Below are positions 1-9,018 of a stretch of 20,307 nucleotides of DNA, piece after piece. The stretch comes from Candidatus Atribacteria bacterium (GTDB lineage: Bacteria > Atribacterota > Atribacteria > Atribacterales > Atribacteraceae), in assembly GCA_003561145.1 (NCBI GenBank), contig PWXL01000146.1:1-20307 (forward strand), read 5' to 3'. Position 1 is the stretch's first letter; every line of letters begins with the position of its first letter. Below the pieces are notes generated by a model. It saw only the letters and a list, made by a program, of their open reading frames with translations, ran no database searches and was not told where the DNA came from. The translations under genes and the position numbers were made by a program.

Positions 1-58
1 GACTCAAAATCTCGCGGGCTCCGCGCCCGTGCGGGTTCGAATCCCGCCTTCGGCACCA
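1..58 (+). tRNA. tRNA-Leu (anticodon CAA), 3' part only
   Basis: The window opens inside the anticodon arm. Bases 3-9 form the loop CTCAAAA, with anticodon CAA at 5-7, and the 3' half of the anticodon stem is TCTCG at 10-14. A long variable arm (GGGC TCCGC GCCC, about 16-28) marks a class II tRNA, and the CAA anticodon makes it leucine. The T arm GCGGG-TTCGAAT-CCCGC follows, then the 3' acceptor strand CTTCGGC, discriminator A and an encoded CCA ending at 58. The 5' half lies outside the window. It is the only plus-strand gene and converges on the TPR gene, whose stop is 24 bases away. Confidence 0.93.
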
Positions 59-82
59 GCTGTTCTGTATCCGGATGCATGC

Positions 83-967
83 TTATTCTTCACTGTCTTC
101 ATCTACTTCTGTTTCTACATAAAAACGTGCTCCGGTTCCTGTTATGGGGACCAGTTCGCCGCCTCTGCCGCCACCGGGTCCTGATGTCACACCTTCGGGG
201 GTAACGAGAATCTCTATTTCGTCCATATCTTGTGTGTCATCAGGCTCAACTCCCAGTTGACGGGCAAAGGTGAGCTTCAATAAATCCTGCATAGCCCGCT
301 GTATTTCGTTATCGGTATCAAAGCGTGACCGGCAATCCACCAGAAAAGCATATATCTCAGGGTTCATTTCATCGTGGTGTTCAGTGATAAACTCGAGAGC
401 GCGGCGGTATCCTAAACGGGAATACGGTCGAAAGAGGTGGCTGACATTGTTTCCTGCCCAGTGAAAAAGACGGGCGGCGAGATACAGGGAAGAATAATTA
501 TCGGCCCGATACAGAAGTACAAAACCATAGGGAAGAACTTCCCTTAAGGCGCTTTCCGCTGTGAGGTTCACTGCTCCCTCACCCTCAACCAGGACCCGGT
601 ACAGCCTTTCTATCTCCTGGCTCTCGAGCCGCGCATAGCGTGGAGCATGTTCTCTCCATTTATGAAAAGAGTTTGCGTGAGCGGAGTCCTGCAACAACAC
701 CGTGATCCACTGTTCGAGCCCTCCTGCAATGTCTCCCTTCTGTTCCAAAGTTTTCCCCAGCCAATAGCGGGCGTCATGGAATTCCGGACGAATGTCCAAA
801 GCTTTTCTGTATTCTTCTTCAGCCCTGGAGTAATTTTCCTGCGAAAAGAAAATGTATCCGTTCTGATAATGACTGTGAGCCTCCTGCGCATCTGCAGAAA
901 CATTGAATAACAATAATCCTCCCAACAACATGATTACCAGCACAAACGGGTAACGTGAGAGCACCAT
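83..967 (-). CDS. exported TPR-repeat protein of unknown function
   Basis: A 294-residue protein with an N-terminal signal peptide: short basic start, hydrophobic stretch at about 8-22, and a likely cleavage near VSADA-Q at 27. Two tetratricopeptide repeats follow at about 33-98, the first carrying the typical pattern NGYIFFSQENYSRAEEEYRK. The middle is helical with no family I recognise. The tail (about 240-294) is acidic and glycine-rich, probably disordered, and ends in EDSEE. There is no lipobox cysteine, so it is secreted or membrane-tethered by an uncleaved signal. The start has a strong binding site (GAGGTGAT, 7 bases before the ATG). It begins 13 bases after the dnaE stop and is probably co-transcribed as the last gene of the run. 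TPRs suggest protein-protein contacts outside the membrane; the exact role is unknown. Confidence 0.82.
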   Translation of the reverse strand: MVLSRYPFVLVIMLLGGLLLFNVSADAQEAHSHYQNGYIFFSQENYSRAEEEYRKALDIRPEFHDARYWLGKTLEQKGDIAGGLEQWITVLLQDSAHANSFHKWREHAPRYARLESQEIERLYRVLVEGEGAVNLTAESALREVLPYGFVLLYRADNYSSLYLAARLFHWAGNNVSHLFRPYSRLGYRRALEFITEHHDEMNPEIYAFLVDCRSRFDTDNEIQRAMQDLLKLTFARQLGVEPDDTQDMDEIEILVTPEGVTSGPGGGRGGELVPITGTGARFYVETEVDEDSEE

Positions 968-980
968 GGAATCACCTCAC

Positions 981-3900
981 CTAACTCACCAACCAGATTT
1001 TTTTCTCATCTATACCTTCCATCAACTTCCTTATCTCTTTTTCTGTTTCGGAATTCCATTCAATTCGGAAAGAATCACCCAATTCCACCGCCCATCGCTC
1101 CTTTTTTTCTTCAAGGTGGAGCACCACCGGAGTTGTGCCCTTGTGCTGAAGAACGAAATCTTTCAGAGAGTGGACCATTGTGAAGGCCTCGGGACTGGAA
1201 GCAAGTTCTACATGAACTACCCCGGACCGGCGATCCTCTCTCAGTGCCGAAAGCACCAGGATATTCTCTACAATGAGCTTGTTTTCCCCTGAATCGGTTG
1301 CGTCAACCCTCCCCTCCATGCAGAGAACGTTTTCCGCCTCGAGGGCTCTCAGTAATTTTTCCGTGAGGTTAGGGAATACCACGGCTTCCACTGTTCCGCT
1401 TTCGTCTTCGAGTGTGAGAAAATACATTTCTTTTCCGTTCTTGGTGAAGATTTTCCTGGTATGCACCACTGCTCCTGCAAGACGTACCCGTACTTCCCGT
1501 TTCAAGTCAGCAAATTGTTCTATCGGAAGAAAATTCATATGATTTACGCGAGCCAGGGCATTACGAACGGGATGGTCACTGATATACAGACCCAACATTT
1601 CTTTTTCCATGTCCAAAACTTCCCGTATTCCATATTCCTCGATATCGGCAAAGATAAAGGTCCCCTCCCTGAATTCCTGTTCTTCTCCAAAAAGTGGGAT
1701 TTGCCTGGTACCGGCACGCTTCTTTTTTCGTACCACGAAAACACTCAAATCCTCCAGGGATGCAAGAAGCTGTGCACGGTTTCGATGCAGTTCGTCAAAC
1801 GCTCCGGACTTCACCAGGCTTTCTATAACGCGTTTATTCAAGACACGCTGGTCTACCCGCTCCAAAAAATCCTGCACGCTCTTGTAACGGCCCTCCTTCC
1901 GTCTGGTCAGTATGTCCTGTACCGCGTTTTCTCCCACGTTTTTCACCGCTGATAAACCGAACCGGATTTTCCTTTCCCCTACAACGGTGAAATTTGATAA
2001 ACTCTCGTTCACATCAGGAGGAAGTACTTTGATTCCCAACCTCTTACATTCCACAATAAATTTGGCTACTTTGTCGCTATCGTTGGAAACGCTGGTCAAA
2101 CAGGCGGTCAAGTATTCTGTGGAAAAATGTGTCTTCAGGTACGCGGTCTGGTATGATATCAAAGCATACGCTGCACTGTGAGATTTATTGAAGCCGTATC
2201 CCGCGAAATATTCAATCAGTTCAAAAACTTCCTCTACCGTGTTTTTTTCATATCCCCTTTCCAGGGCACCTTCAATAAAACGTTCTTTCAGCTCCCTCAT
2301 CACCTCTGGCTTTTTCTTCCCCATGGCCCTGCGGAGAATATCGGCCTGCCCCATACTGAAACCAGCCAATTCACTGGCTATTTTCATCACCTGTTCCTGG
2401 TACAGGATGACACCGTATGTTTCCTGGAGGGCTTTTTCCATTTTGGGGTGGGGATATGAAATGCTGATTTGACGGTGTTTACGGCGTATAAAATCCTCGA
2501 TCATTCCACTTCCCAGCGGACCGGGACGGTATAAAGCCAAAAGTGCAGTCAAGTCTTCAATTTTCTCGGGCCGGATCCGTTTCAGCAACTCTTTCATTCC
2601 CGAGCTCTCCAGTTGAAAAACCCCGATTGTTTCTCCCCTCGAGAGAAGATCATAAGTAGCCGTATCATGAATGGGTATTTCTTCCACTCTTATTTCCTGG
2701 TTTCTGCTTTCACGGATAATCCTGACTGCTTTCTCCATTACTGTAAGAGTCCGCAATCCAAGAAAGTCCATCTTTAACAATCCCAGTTCCTGCAAGGTAT
2801 CCATGTCAAACTGAGTGACGACCTCATTGCCGTTCATTTTTTGCAAGGGAGAATAATGCGTGAGTGGCAGATTCGATATGACAACTCCAGCGGCATGCAC
2901 TGAGGCATGGCGGCACAACCCCTCGATGCGGCGGGCAACATCGATTAAATGGGCCGTATCACTGTTTTCTTTCACAAGGGAGCGAAGTTGCGGGTTCGTA
3001 TCCAGTGCCTTATCGATTGTGATTCCGGGACCTCCGGGAATCAGCTTGGCAATTCTGTCAACGTCTCCATAGGACCAACCCAAAGCCCTGCCTACGTCCC
3101 GTACCGCCTGACGGGCCATCATCCGGCCAAAAGTAATAATTTGGGCAACATTACCGCTTCCATACTTTTCAGAGACATACTCTATGACTTCATCTCGCCG
3201 TTCAAAACAGAAATCGATATCTATGTCCGGCATACTTATTCGCTCAGGATTTAAAAATCTTTCAAAAAGGAGTCCGTTCCGAATAGGGTCGATATTCGTA
3301 ATGCCCAATGAGTAGGCTACAATGCTCCCAGCCGCCGATCCTCTGCCGGGACCGACCATGATACGGTTCCTGCGTGCATAATCGACAAAGTCCCAGACAA
3401 TCAGAAAATATGGAGAATACCCCATCTGTTCGATTACGCCGAGCTCATACTCGAGCAGCTCCACGGCTTTCGAATCAGGAGGGTCCCCGTAACGCTTACA
3501 GAGCCCTTTTTCACATAAATAACGCAGGTAAGAATCAGCGCTGAATTTTTCCGGGACAGGGAATTCCGGGAGAAATACCTTACCGAGTTCCAGTTCAACA
3601 GTACACCTTTCGGCAATGCGCTCGGTGTTTTCGAGTGCTTGAGGCATACGGACAAAATCCTCTTCCATCTCCTCCTGAGATTTGAAATAGAATTTCTCGG
3701 AGGCAAAACGCAACCTTTTTGGATCCCCAAGGTGTGTGGCTGTCTGGATAGCCAGCAGAACATCATGGACTTTCGCATCCTGAGCATGCAGGTAATGGCA
3801 ATCATTAGTGGCCACCAGCGGTATGTCATGGCGGTGTGAGAGATCGGCCAACGCCTGGTTTACCTTCACCTGCTCGGGTATCCCGTTTTCCTGAACTTCC

Positions 3901-4418
3901 AAATAAAAGTTATCAGCCCCGAAAATATCCTGAAACTCGAGAGCGACTTTTTCGGCTTCATCCAACGCTCCATTGAGAATGTGGCGGGGTATTTCGCCGG
4001 CCAGGCATGCAGACAGGCATATCAAACCTCCTGCATGCTTCCTCAGGCTCTCTTTATCAACTCTCGGTTTATAATAAAATCCTTCCAGGAATCCTACACT
4101 CACCAATTGCACCAGGTTACGATATCCTTCCTGGTTACGGGCTAAAAGTACCAGGTGATAGGCAGACTCATATCCCTTCACTGCCACTTTTTCAAAACGG
4201 CTTCCTGGAGAAACATAGACTTCGCAGCCAATAATCGGTTTGATACCTGCTTCTTGCGCTTTTTTGTAGAAATCGACGACACCGTACATGACACCGTGAT
4301 CGGTGATAGCCAGGGCGTTCATGTTATATTTTTTTGCTTGTTGAATGAGGTCCCCGACACGAATTGAGCCGTCCAGCAAGCTATATTCCGTATGAAGATG
4401 GAGATGAGAAAAAGCCAT
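981..4418 (-). CDS. dnaE: DNA polymerase III subunit alpha (DnaE)
   Basis: A full-length replicative C-family polymerase of 1145 residues, the usual DnaE size. The N-terminal PHP domain (about 1-220) starts with HLHLHTEYSLLDG and keeps likely metal ligands (H7, H9, D40-H41, E66, and the ATNDCHYL segment near 203-210). The polymerase core has PDIDIDF with D398 and D400, and the third catalytic Asp at 551 in KMDFLGLRTLT. The fingers and helix-hairpin-helix region include FAGYGFNKSHSAAYALISYQ. An OB fold follows at roughly 975-1060 (VRLAGAVVHTRK...). There is no inserted DnaQ-type exonuclease domain, so this is DnaE and not PolC. The start ATG lies one base after the gatB stop (TGAAATG), which suggests translational coupling, with GGGGG just upstream as binding site. 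Confidence 0.97.
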   Translation of the reverse strand: MAFSHLHLHTEYSLLDGSIRVGDLIQQAKKYNMNALAITDHGVMYGVVDFYKKAQEAGIKPIIGCEVYVSPGSRFEKVAVKGYESAYHLVLLARNQEGYRNLVQLVSVGFLEGFYYKPRVDKESLRKHAGGLICLSACLAGEIPRHILNGALDEAEKVALEFQDIFGADNFYLEVQENGIPEQVKVNQALADLSHRHDIPLVATNDCHYLHAQDAKVHDVLLAIQTATHLGDPKRLRFASEKFYFKSQEEMEEDFVRMPQALENTERIAERCTVELELGKVFLPEFPVPEKFSADSYLRYLCEKGLCKRYGDPPDSKAVELLEYELGVIEQMGYSPYFLIVWDFVDYARRNRIMVGPGRGSAAGSIVAYSLGITNIDPIRNGLLFERFLNPERISMPDIDIDFCFERRDEVIEYVSEKYGSGNVAQIITFGRMMARQAVRDVGRALGWSYGDVDRIAKLIPGGPGITIDKALDTNPQLRSLVKENSDTAHLIDVARRIEGLCRHASVHAAGVVISNLPLTHYSPLQKMNGNEVVTQFDMDTLQELGLLKMDFLGLRTLTVMEKAVRIIRESRNQEIRVEEIPIHDTATYDLLSRGETIGVFQLESSGMKELLKRIRPEKIEDLTALLALYRPGPLGSGMIEDFIRRKHRQISISYPHPKMEKALQETYGVILYQEQVMKIASELAGFSMGQADILRRAMGKKKPEVMRELKERFIEGALERGYEKNTVEEVFELIEYFAGYGFNKSHSAAYALISYQTAYLKTHFSTEYLTACLTSVSNDSDKVAKFIVECKRLGIKVLPPDVNESLSNFTVVGERKIRFGLSAVKNVGENAVQDILTRRKEGRYKSVQDFLERVDQRVLNKRVIESLVKSGAFDELHRNRAQLLASLEDLSVFVVRKKKRAGTRQIPLFGEEQEFREGTFIFADIEEYGIREVLDMEKEMLGLYISDHPVRNALARVNHMNFLPIEQFADLKREVRVRLAGAVVHTRKIFTKNGKEMYFLTLEDESGTVEAVVFPNLTEKLLRALEAENVLCMEGRVDATDSGENKLIVENILVLSALREDRRSGVVHVELASSPEAFTMVHSLKDFVLQHKGTTPVVLHLEEKKERWAVELGDSFRIEWNSETEKEIRKLMEGIDEKKIWLVS

Positions 4419-4419
4419 T

Positions 4420-5868
4420 TCAGCCCCCTGCCGACAGTTGCTTATGAAGAACGCTTTTCACCATTTCGGGACTTGCCTGCCCTCGTGTTTGCCGCATGAC
4501 CTGCCCTACCAAAAAATGAAATGCTTTTTCTTTTCCACCCAGGTAATCGGCCACACTCTGAGGGTTCTTCTCTATCACGTCAAGAACGATACTTTCAAGC
4601 TCTTTTTCGTTGCTGAGGAAAGAAATACCACGCTTGGCAATCACTTCACGGGCACTCATCCCGCTTGCGAACATCTCTTCAAGAACACTTTTTGCTATTG
4701 TGCCGCTTATTTCCTTCTTGTCCACCATGCGTAAGAGTTCTATAAAAGTTTTCGGAGTTAATTCACTTTCTGAAAGACCTTTCTTCATACTTTTCAGGTT
4801 CCTCAATACCTCGGTCATGATCCAGTTACACACGGTTTTCGGCTTGTTGAGCTCTTTCAGGCATTCCTCGAAAAAGTCAGCGAGCATTTTGCTGGAAGCC
4901 AACACCCCTGCCTCATTCTCGGTAAGCTCGTGTTGGAGCATAAATCGTTCTTTTCGTTCCAGGGGAAGTTCGGGAAGTTTTTCCCGTAAAGTCTCAAGCG
5001 AACCTTCATCAATTGAAAAGGGTAATAGATCAGGGTCGGGGAAATAGCGATAATCCTCCGCTTCTTCTTTGCTCCGGGAAGGAATGGTGATATGTTTCAT
5101 CTCATCCCAATGCCTGGTTTCCTGCACGATAGGCTTTTGCTCCGACAGCAGCTTTGTTTGCCTCTCTACTTCAAAGCTGAGTGCACGATAGACGGAACGG
5201 AAGGAATTCATGTTTTTTACTTCCACCTTCACGCCCACCTCACCGGGATTGTGAGCTATGGAAACATTTGCGTCACATCGCAGAGACCCTTCCTCCATGT
5301 TTCCGTCGCTGACCCCGAGATAACGCACCAGCGAACGAAACATCATCAAACATTCGCGTGCTTCCTCGGGAGTATGGATATCCGGCTCCGTGACAATCTC
5401 GGCCAGTGGGATTCCGCTGCGATTGAAGTCTACACCGCTATGGTCCGGAGAAAGACGTATGCCTTCGTGGACAAGTTTCCCCGCGTCTTCCTCTACGTGC
5501 ACTCTCTTGACACGAACAGATTTTCGCTGACCCTGTGATGCAAAGTCAATGGTTCCATCAACCCCTATCGGGAAATCAAATTGTGAGATCTGGTATCCCT
5601 TGGGGAGATCGGGATAAAAGTAGTTTTTACGGTGGAAGACCACTGTGGGAAGAATCCGGCAATCAAGAGCCAATGCAAGCTGCAATGCGAGGTCAAGGAC
5701 TCTATGGTTGAGAACCGGTAATGAACCGGGCAACCCAAGACATATCGGACAGGTAAAACTGTTGGGACCGGTACCGATGTAATCCGTCCCGCACCTGCAG
5801 AACATCTTCGCCTTGGTTGATAACTGGCAGTGAACCTCAAGTCCAATGGTTATGTATACGTTATCCAT
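4420..5868 (-). CDS. gatB: Asp-tRNA(Asn)/Glu-tRNA(Gln) amidotransferase subunit B
   Basis: A 482-residue GatB, normal length for the family. It is the kinase/amidase-coupling subunit that binds misacylated Glu-tRNA(Gln) or Asp-tRNA(Asn), phosphorylates the acyl group and uses ammonia delivered from GatA. It opens with the family signature YITIGLEVHCQL. It then shows a four-cysteine zinc site (C24-x-C26 and C40-x2-C43), which some GatB lineages have and others, such as the staphylococcal type, lack. The cradle domain contains RCDANVSI and EVKNMNSFRSV, and a YqeY-like tRNA-binding tail fills roughly 330-482. Its start overlaps the gatA stop (start 5866-5868, gatA TAA 5861-5863), so the two are translationally coupled. 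It is intact even though gatA carries an internal stop. Confidence 0.96.
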   Translation of the reverse strand: MDNVYITIGLEVHCQLSTKAKMFCRCGTDYIGTGPNSFTCPICLGLPGSLPVLNHRVLDLALQLALALDCRILPTVVFHRKNYFYPDLPKGYQISQFDFPIGVDGTIDFASQGQRKSVRVKRVHVEEDAGKLVHEGIRLSPDHSGVDFNRSGIPLAEIVTEPDIHTPEEARECLMMFRSLVRYLGVSDGNMEEGSLRCDANVSIAHNPGEVGVKVEVKNMNSFRSVYRALSFEVERQTKLLSEQKPIVQETRHWDEMKHITIPSRSKEEAEDYRYFPDPDLLPFSIDEGSLETLREKLPELPLERKERFMLQHELTENEAGVLASSKMLADFFEECLKELNKPKTVCNWIMTEVLRNLKSMKKGLSESELTPKTFIELLRMVDKKEISGTIAKSVLEEMFASGMSAREVIAKRGISFLSNEKELESIVLDVIEKNPQSVADYLGGKEKAFHFLVGQVMRQTRGQASPEMVKSVLHKQLSAGG

Positions 5869-7357
5869 CTTTGTTTTCCTTTCCTGCCGGTAATGTGGGC
5901 ATGGGTGGCTCGACCGACAACATGTCCTCGAGAAAACGTGACATACCGAACATGCGATCTTCCCGAAAGGGGCCTGCTATTACCTGAAGTCCCACCGGTA
6001 AACCCTTTCGGTAGGCACAGTTCAGAGAGAGACTCGGGAGCCCCGCCATGGCCGACGGTACGGTAAAAACATCAGTCAGGTACATCTGGTAAGGATCAGA
6101 AATCTTTTCTCCCAGCTTGAAGGGGAAACAGGGAGAAGATGGCGTGAGAACAATGTCACATTGCTCATAGGCGTGTTCAAAATCTTGTCTTACCAGCGTT
6201 CGCACTTTCATTCCTTTCAGGTAGAATTCATCGTAATAACCGGAACTCAAGGCATAGGTTCCAAGCATAATACGTCTTTTTACCTCATTTCCAAAACCCT
6301 CGCTGCGGGTCCGCCTGTACATATCGATCAACGTTTTGACACCTTGGGCTCGTTTTCCGTAGAGAACCCCGTCAAAACGGGCCAGGTTGGAGCTTGCTTC
6401 GGCGAGGGCCACCAGATAGTAAGCTTCCAATGCGTAATCAGTGTGAGGCAGGGATATTTCAATAATGTCAAAACCTTCTTTGGCAAGGCGCCGTACAATG
6501 GAAGATATCTCCCCTGCTATAACCTTGTCTACTCCTGAAGAAAAATATTCACGTGGAATGCCTATACGCATTTTCCTGGTTTCTTCAGGGGCGGGAATGT
6601 CGGCATTGGAAAAAGGCGGATACGGCGCACACGTAGAGTCCATCGGGTCTTCACCGCTCAAAACGTGGGTGAGCACCGCGGCATCTGGCACGGAACGGGA
6701 GATTGGACCTACCTGATCAAGTGAAGAAGCAAAACTCACCACACCATAGCGGGAAACACGGCCATACGTAGGACGAACTCCCACTACCCCGCAGAAGGCC
6801 GCTGGTTGACGAACTGAACCTCCCGTATCAGAACCGATCGCCAGGGGAACTTCCAGGGCGGCTACGCTAGCGGCGGAACCTCCGCTGGACCCCCCCGGGA
6901 CACGTTCAAGATCAAAAGGGTTGTGCGTAGGTCCAAAAGAACTGTTTTCGGTTTAAGATCCCATTGCGAACTGGTCGAGATTCGTTTTGCCGAATATAAC
7001 GGCTCCTGCTCTCCTCAGCCGTTCCACAACTGTGGCTTCATAGGGAGATACATATTTCTCCAGGATACGGGAGCCGCATGTTGTAGGAATACCCGATACA
7101 CAAATATTGTCTTTGACGGCCACCGGGATACCGAACAAAGGTGGTATTTCATCCTCCGCTCGAGGAAATTTTTCAATTTCCTCCGCCTGGCGGAGAACAT
7201 ATTCAGCATCCAGGTACACAAAAGCATTGAGGTATGGCTCCCATTGATAACAGCGCTCAAGAAAGAGGTTGGCCAGCTCCCTGGCAGAAATCTCCCTGCT
7301 GCTTATGATTCGGCGATAATCATGTATGCGGTAGTTTTTCAATTCATCAACTGTCAT
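5861..7357 (-). pseudogene. gatA: Asp/Glu-tRNA amidotransferase subunit A, interrupted by an in-frame TAA
   Basis: This reads as a complete GatA (about 498 codons) except for one TAA at 6953-6955, codon 135. GatA is an amidase-signature protein that releases ammonia from glutamine for GatB. The frame is the same before and after the stop. Upstream are 134 residues with the catalytic Lys82 (VAVKDN), ending NLDQFAMGS. Downstream the protein resumes with TENSSFGPT and carries the cis-Ser at 157 (PGGSSGGS) and nucleophile Ser181 (GSDTGGSVRQP). The family normally reads MGSSTENS, so the stop replaces the second Ser. The ATG at 7357 was chosen over an upstream one because AGGAGGG precedes it at good spacing; it sits one base after the gatC stop. 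Translation restarting downstream (for example GTG at 6784) would lack the active-site serines. Either a sequence error, a nonsense mutation or recoding. Confidence 0.9.
6953..6955 (-). other. in-frame TAA stop inside gatA (codon 135)
   Basis: The minus strand reads GGA TCT TAA ACC GAA AAC, translating as G-S-stop-T-E-N. A TCA to TAA single-base change restores the conserved Ser-Ser-Thr-Glu-Asn motif. No insertion or deletion is needed; the run of seven G (plus-strand C at 6890-6896) farther downstream is in frame. TAA also terminates gatA itself, guaA, nnr, cdaA and the TPR gene, so it is a normal stop here. Confidence 0.95.
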
Positions 7358-7358
7358 G

Positions 7359-7664
7359 TCATCCCTCCTGCTTCTCCACAATTTTCGGGACAATGAAATA
7401 CCGGTCCCTCACGTCCGGCCCCGTACGCAACACTTCTTCTTCTCTGCCCCATTCGACCGCTTGGTCAGGGTTCACAGGAGGGGCGGTCCAGGTTATATGA
7501 GAAGTGGGCGACACATTTGAGAGGTCAAGGACATCGAGTTTCTCGAAATGAGCCAATATCTCATTGAGATCATGAAAAAACGCTTCGCGTTCCTGTTCGG
7601 TAAATTCCAGCCGCGCAAGGTATGCTATTTTCCTGACCTGCTCATGAGTTATCGTTTTTTTCAC
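7359..7664 (-). CDS. gatC: Asp/Glu-tRNA amidotransferase subunit C
   Basis: A small helical protein of about 101 residues that wraps GatA and GatB together in the GatCAB complex. The start ITHEQVRKIAYLARLEFTEQ and the end TGPDVRDRYFIVPKIVE match the GatC family over its whole length. I prefer the GTG at 7664 because a GGGGTGAG binding site lies about seven bases upstream and the protein then begins VKKTITHEQ, like its relatives. An ATG 18 bases earlier (7682) lacks a binding site. The gene starts 47 bases after the purA stop and is followed one base after its TGA by the gatA ATG, giving gatC-gatA-gatB order. Confidence 0.93.
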   Translation of the reverse strand: MKKTITHEQVRKIAYLARLEFTEQEREAFFHDLNEILAHFEKLDVLDLSNVSPTSHITWTAPPVNPDQAVEWGREEEVLRTGPDVRDRYFIVPKIVEKQEG

Positions 7665-7705
7665 TTTCTCACCCCATCTCATCGTTTCAGCATGGAATCC
7701 AAAAG

Positions 7706-7734
7706 TTTATATCAGAGGATTTCCTTGCGGGTAA
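7706..7734 (-). promoter_or_regulatory. weak candidate promoter for gatCAB
   Basis: The minus strand carries TATAAA at 7706-7711 as a possible -10 box, with TTACCC at 7729-7734 as a poor -35 box at 17-bp spacing. It overlaps the purA 3' end and would give a 5' leader of about 35-40 bases before gatC. The -35 match is only three of six, so this is suggestive only. Confidence 0.22.
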
Positions 7735-9001
7735 TAGTGGCCGGGCGGTCCTGTCCGACCGATATGATCGCTACCGGGATCCTGCTCACATCTTCTATAT
7801 ATTCAATATATTCACGTGCTTGCCGTGGAAGATCGATATAATGCCTGACTTTGGAAACGTCTTCTTCCCAGCCGGCAAACTCCTGGTAAACGGGCTCGCA
7901 GGTATGCATTGTACCGAAATCCAAGGGGCAATCATCAAGCATACTATCACCCTGGCGGTACCCAAAACAGATCTTCACCCGCTCGAGTCCTCCGAGAACA
8001 TCGAGCTTCGTGAGCACCAATGAGGAGAGAGCATTCACCCGTACGGCATAACGCAGGACCACTCCATCCAGCCAGCCGCAACGGCGCGGCCGGCCGGTAG
8101 TGGCACCGTATTCCCCGCCGCGCTCACGTAGGAATTCCCCGATAGGATTACTCAGTTCGGTTGGAAAGGGTCCTTCGCCTACCCTCGTAGTGTAAGCTTT
8201 ACAGATTCCTATCACCTGGGTACCATGTACCGGACCCAGGCCAGTTCCCAGAAGAGAACCGGCCGCTACGGGATGAGAAGAGGTAACATAAGGATAGGTA
8301 CCGTGGTCGAGGTCAAGCATGGTACCTTGGGCACCTTCTACCACAAGCTTCTTTCCCTCGTTCAGGAGCGAATGCACAAGCCTGGAGGTATCTGTCACAA
8401 AAGGTGCTATGAGCTCCCCCAGCCGCTTATATTCAGAATATACTTTTTCAAAAGTAAGGGGTTGTTCTCCAAATATCTTGTGCAGAATAGCGTTTTTATA
8501 CTCCAGTGTATACCGCAAGCGCTCAGCGAAGCGTTTCTCCGAAAGCAAATCCGCCACCCGAATACCCAATCGCGCGACTTTATCCTCATAGGCCGGCCCT
8601 ATGCCCTTGCCGGTGGTTCCCAGTGCATCATTCCCCCGTCTTTTTTCGGTCAATCCATCGAGCATTCTGTGATAAGGCATAACCAGGTGAGCCCGGCCGC
8701 TGACATGCAGGTCCTTGAGACGGTCTTCCCTACCGCGCTCACGCAGCATATGTACTTCTTCTATCAAGGAAGCAGGATCAATGACCATACCGTCTCCCAA
8801 AATGCATTGTATACCGGAATGCAATATGCCAGACGGAATGAGGTGAAAAATATATTTTTCACCTTCAACGACTACGGTATGCCCGGCATTGTTCCCCCCC
8901 TGGGACCGTACAACCGCATCAGCACGTGAACCCAGGTAATCGACTATTTTTCCCTTTCCTTCATCACCCCAATGGGTCCCTGTAATAACACAAATTGACA
9001 T
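7712..9001 (-). CDS. purA: adenylosuccinate synthetase
   Basis: A 429-residue PurA, which joins IMP and aspartate with GTP to form adenylosuccinate, the first step from IMP to AMP. The GTP-binding start GTHWGDEGKGK (residues 8-18) contains the catalytic Asp13, and NNAGHTVV gives His41. The conserved TTGKGIGPAYEDK, EGAQGTMLDLDHGTYPYVTSS-type and TTGRPRRCGWLDGV segments are all present. Family members usually have Ala-Gln before the WGDEGKGK; here it is Thr-His, a mild variation. The ATG at 9001 is chosen over one 27 bases upstream because AGGAGG sits ten bases before it and it gives the standard N terminus. It starts 17 bases after the guaA stop, so both branches from IMP are made from adjacent genes. 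Confidence 0.97.
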   Translation of the reverse strand: MSICVITGTHWGDEGKGKIVDYLGSRADAVVRSQGGNNAGHTVVVEGEKYIFHLIPSGILHSGIQCILGDGMVIDPASLIEEVHMLRERGREDRLKDLHVSGRAHLVMPYHRMLDGLTEKRRGNDALGTTGKGIGPAYEDKVARLGIRVADLLSEKRFAERLRYTLEYKNAILHKIFGEQPLTFEKVYSEYKRLGELIAPFVTDTSRLVHSLLNEGKKLVVEGAQGTMLDLDHGTYPYVTSSHPVAAGSLLGTGLGPVHGTQVIGICKAYTTRVGEGPFPTELSNPIGEFLRERGGEYGATTGRPRRCGWLDGVVLRYAVRVNALSSLVLTKLDVLGGLERVKICFGYRQGDSMLDDCPLDFGTMHTCEPVYQEFAGWEEDVSKVRHYIDLPRQAREYIEYIEDVSRIPVAIISVGQDRPATITRKEIL

Positions 9002-9018
9002 CCCTGTCACTCCTCCTG

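Noticed and set aside
6890..6896. Seven-base C run in gatA as a possible frameshift
   Set aside because: The PGGSSGG motif reads correctly across it, so the frame is intact there; the only lesion is the TAA.
5861..7357. TAA as a reassigned sense codon throughout the genome
   Set aside because: TAA terminates gatA, guaA, nnr, cdaA and the TPR gene at the expected protein ends.
8225..8929. Open frame of 234 codons on the plus strand opposite purA
   Set aside because: It is wholly antisense to a complete, well-conserved purA and its translation shows no recognisable motif.
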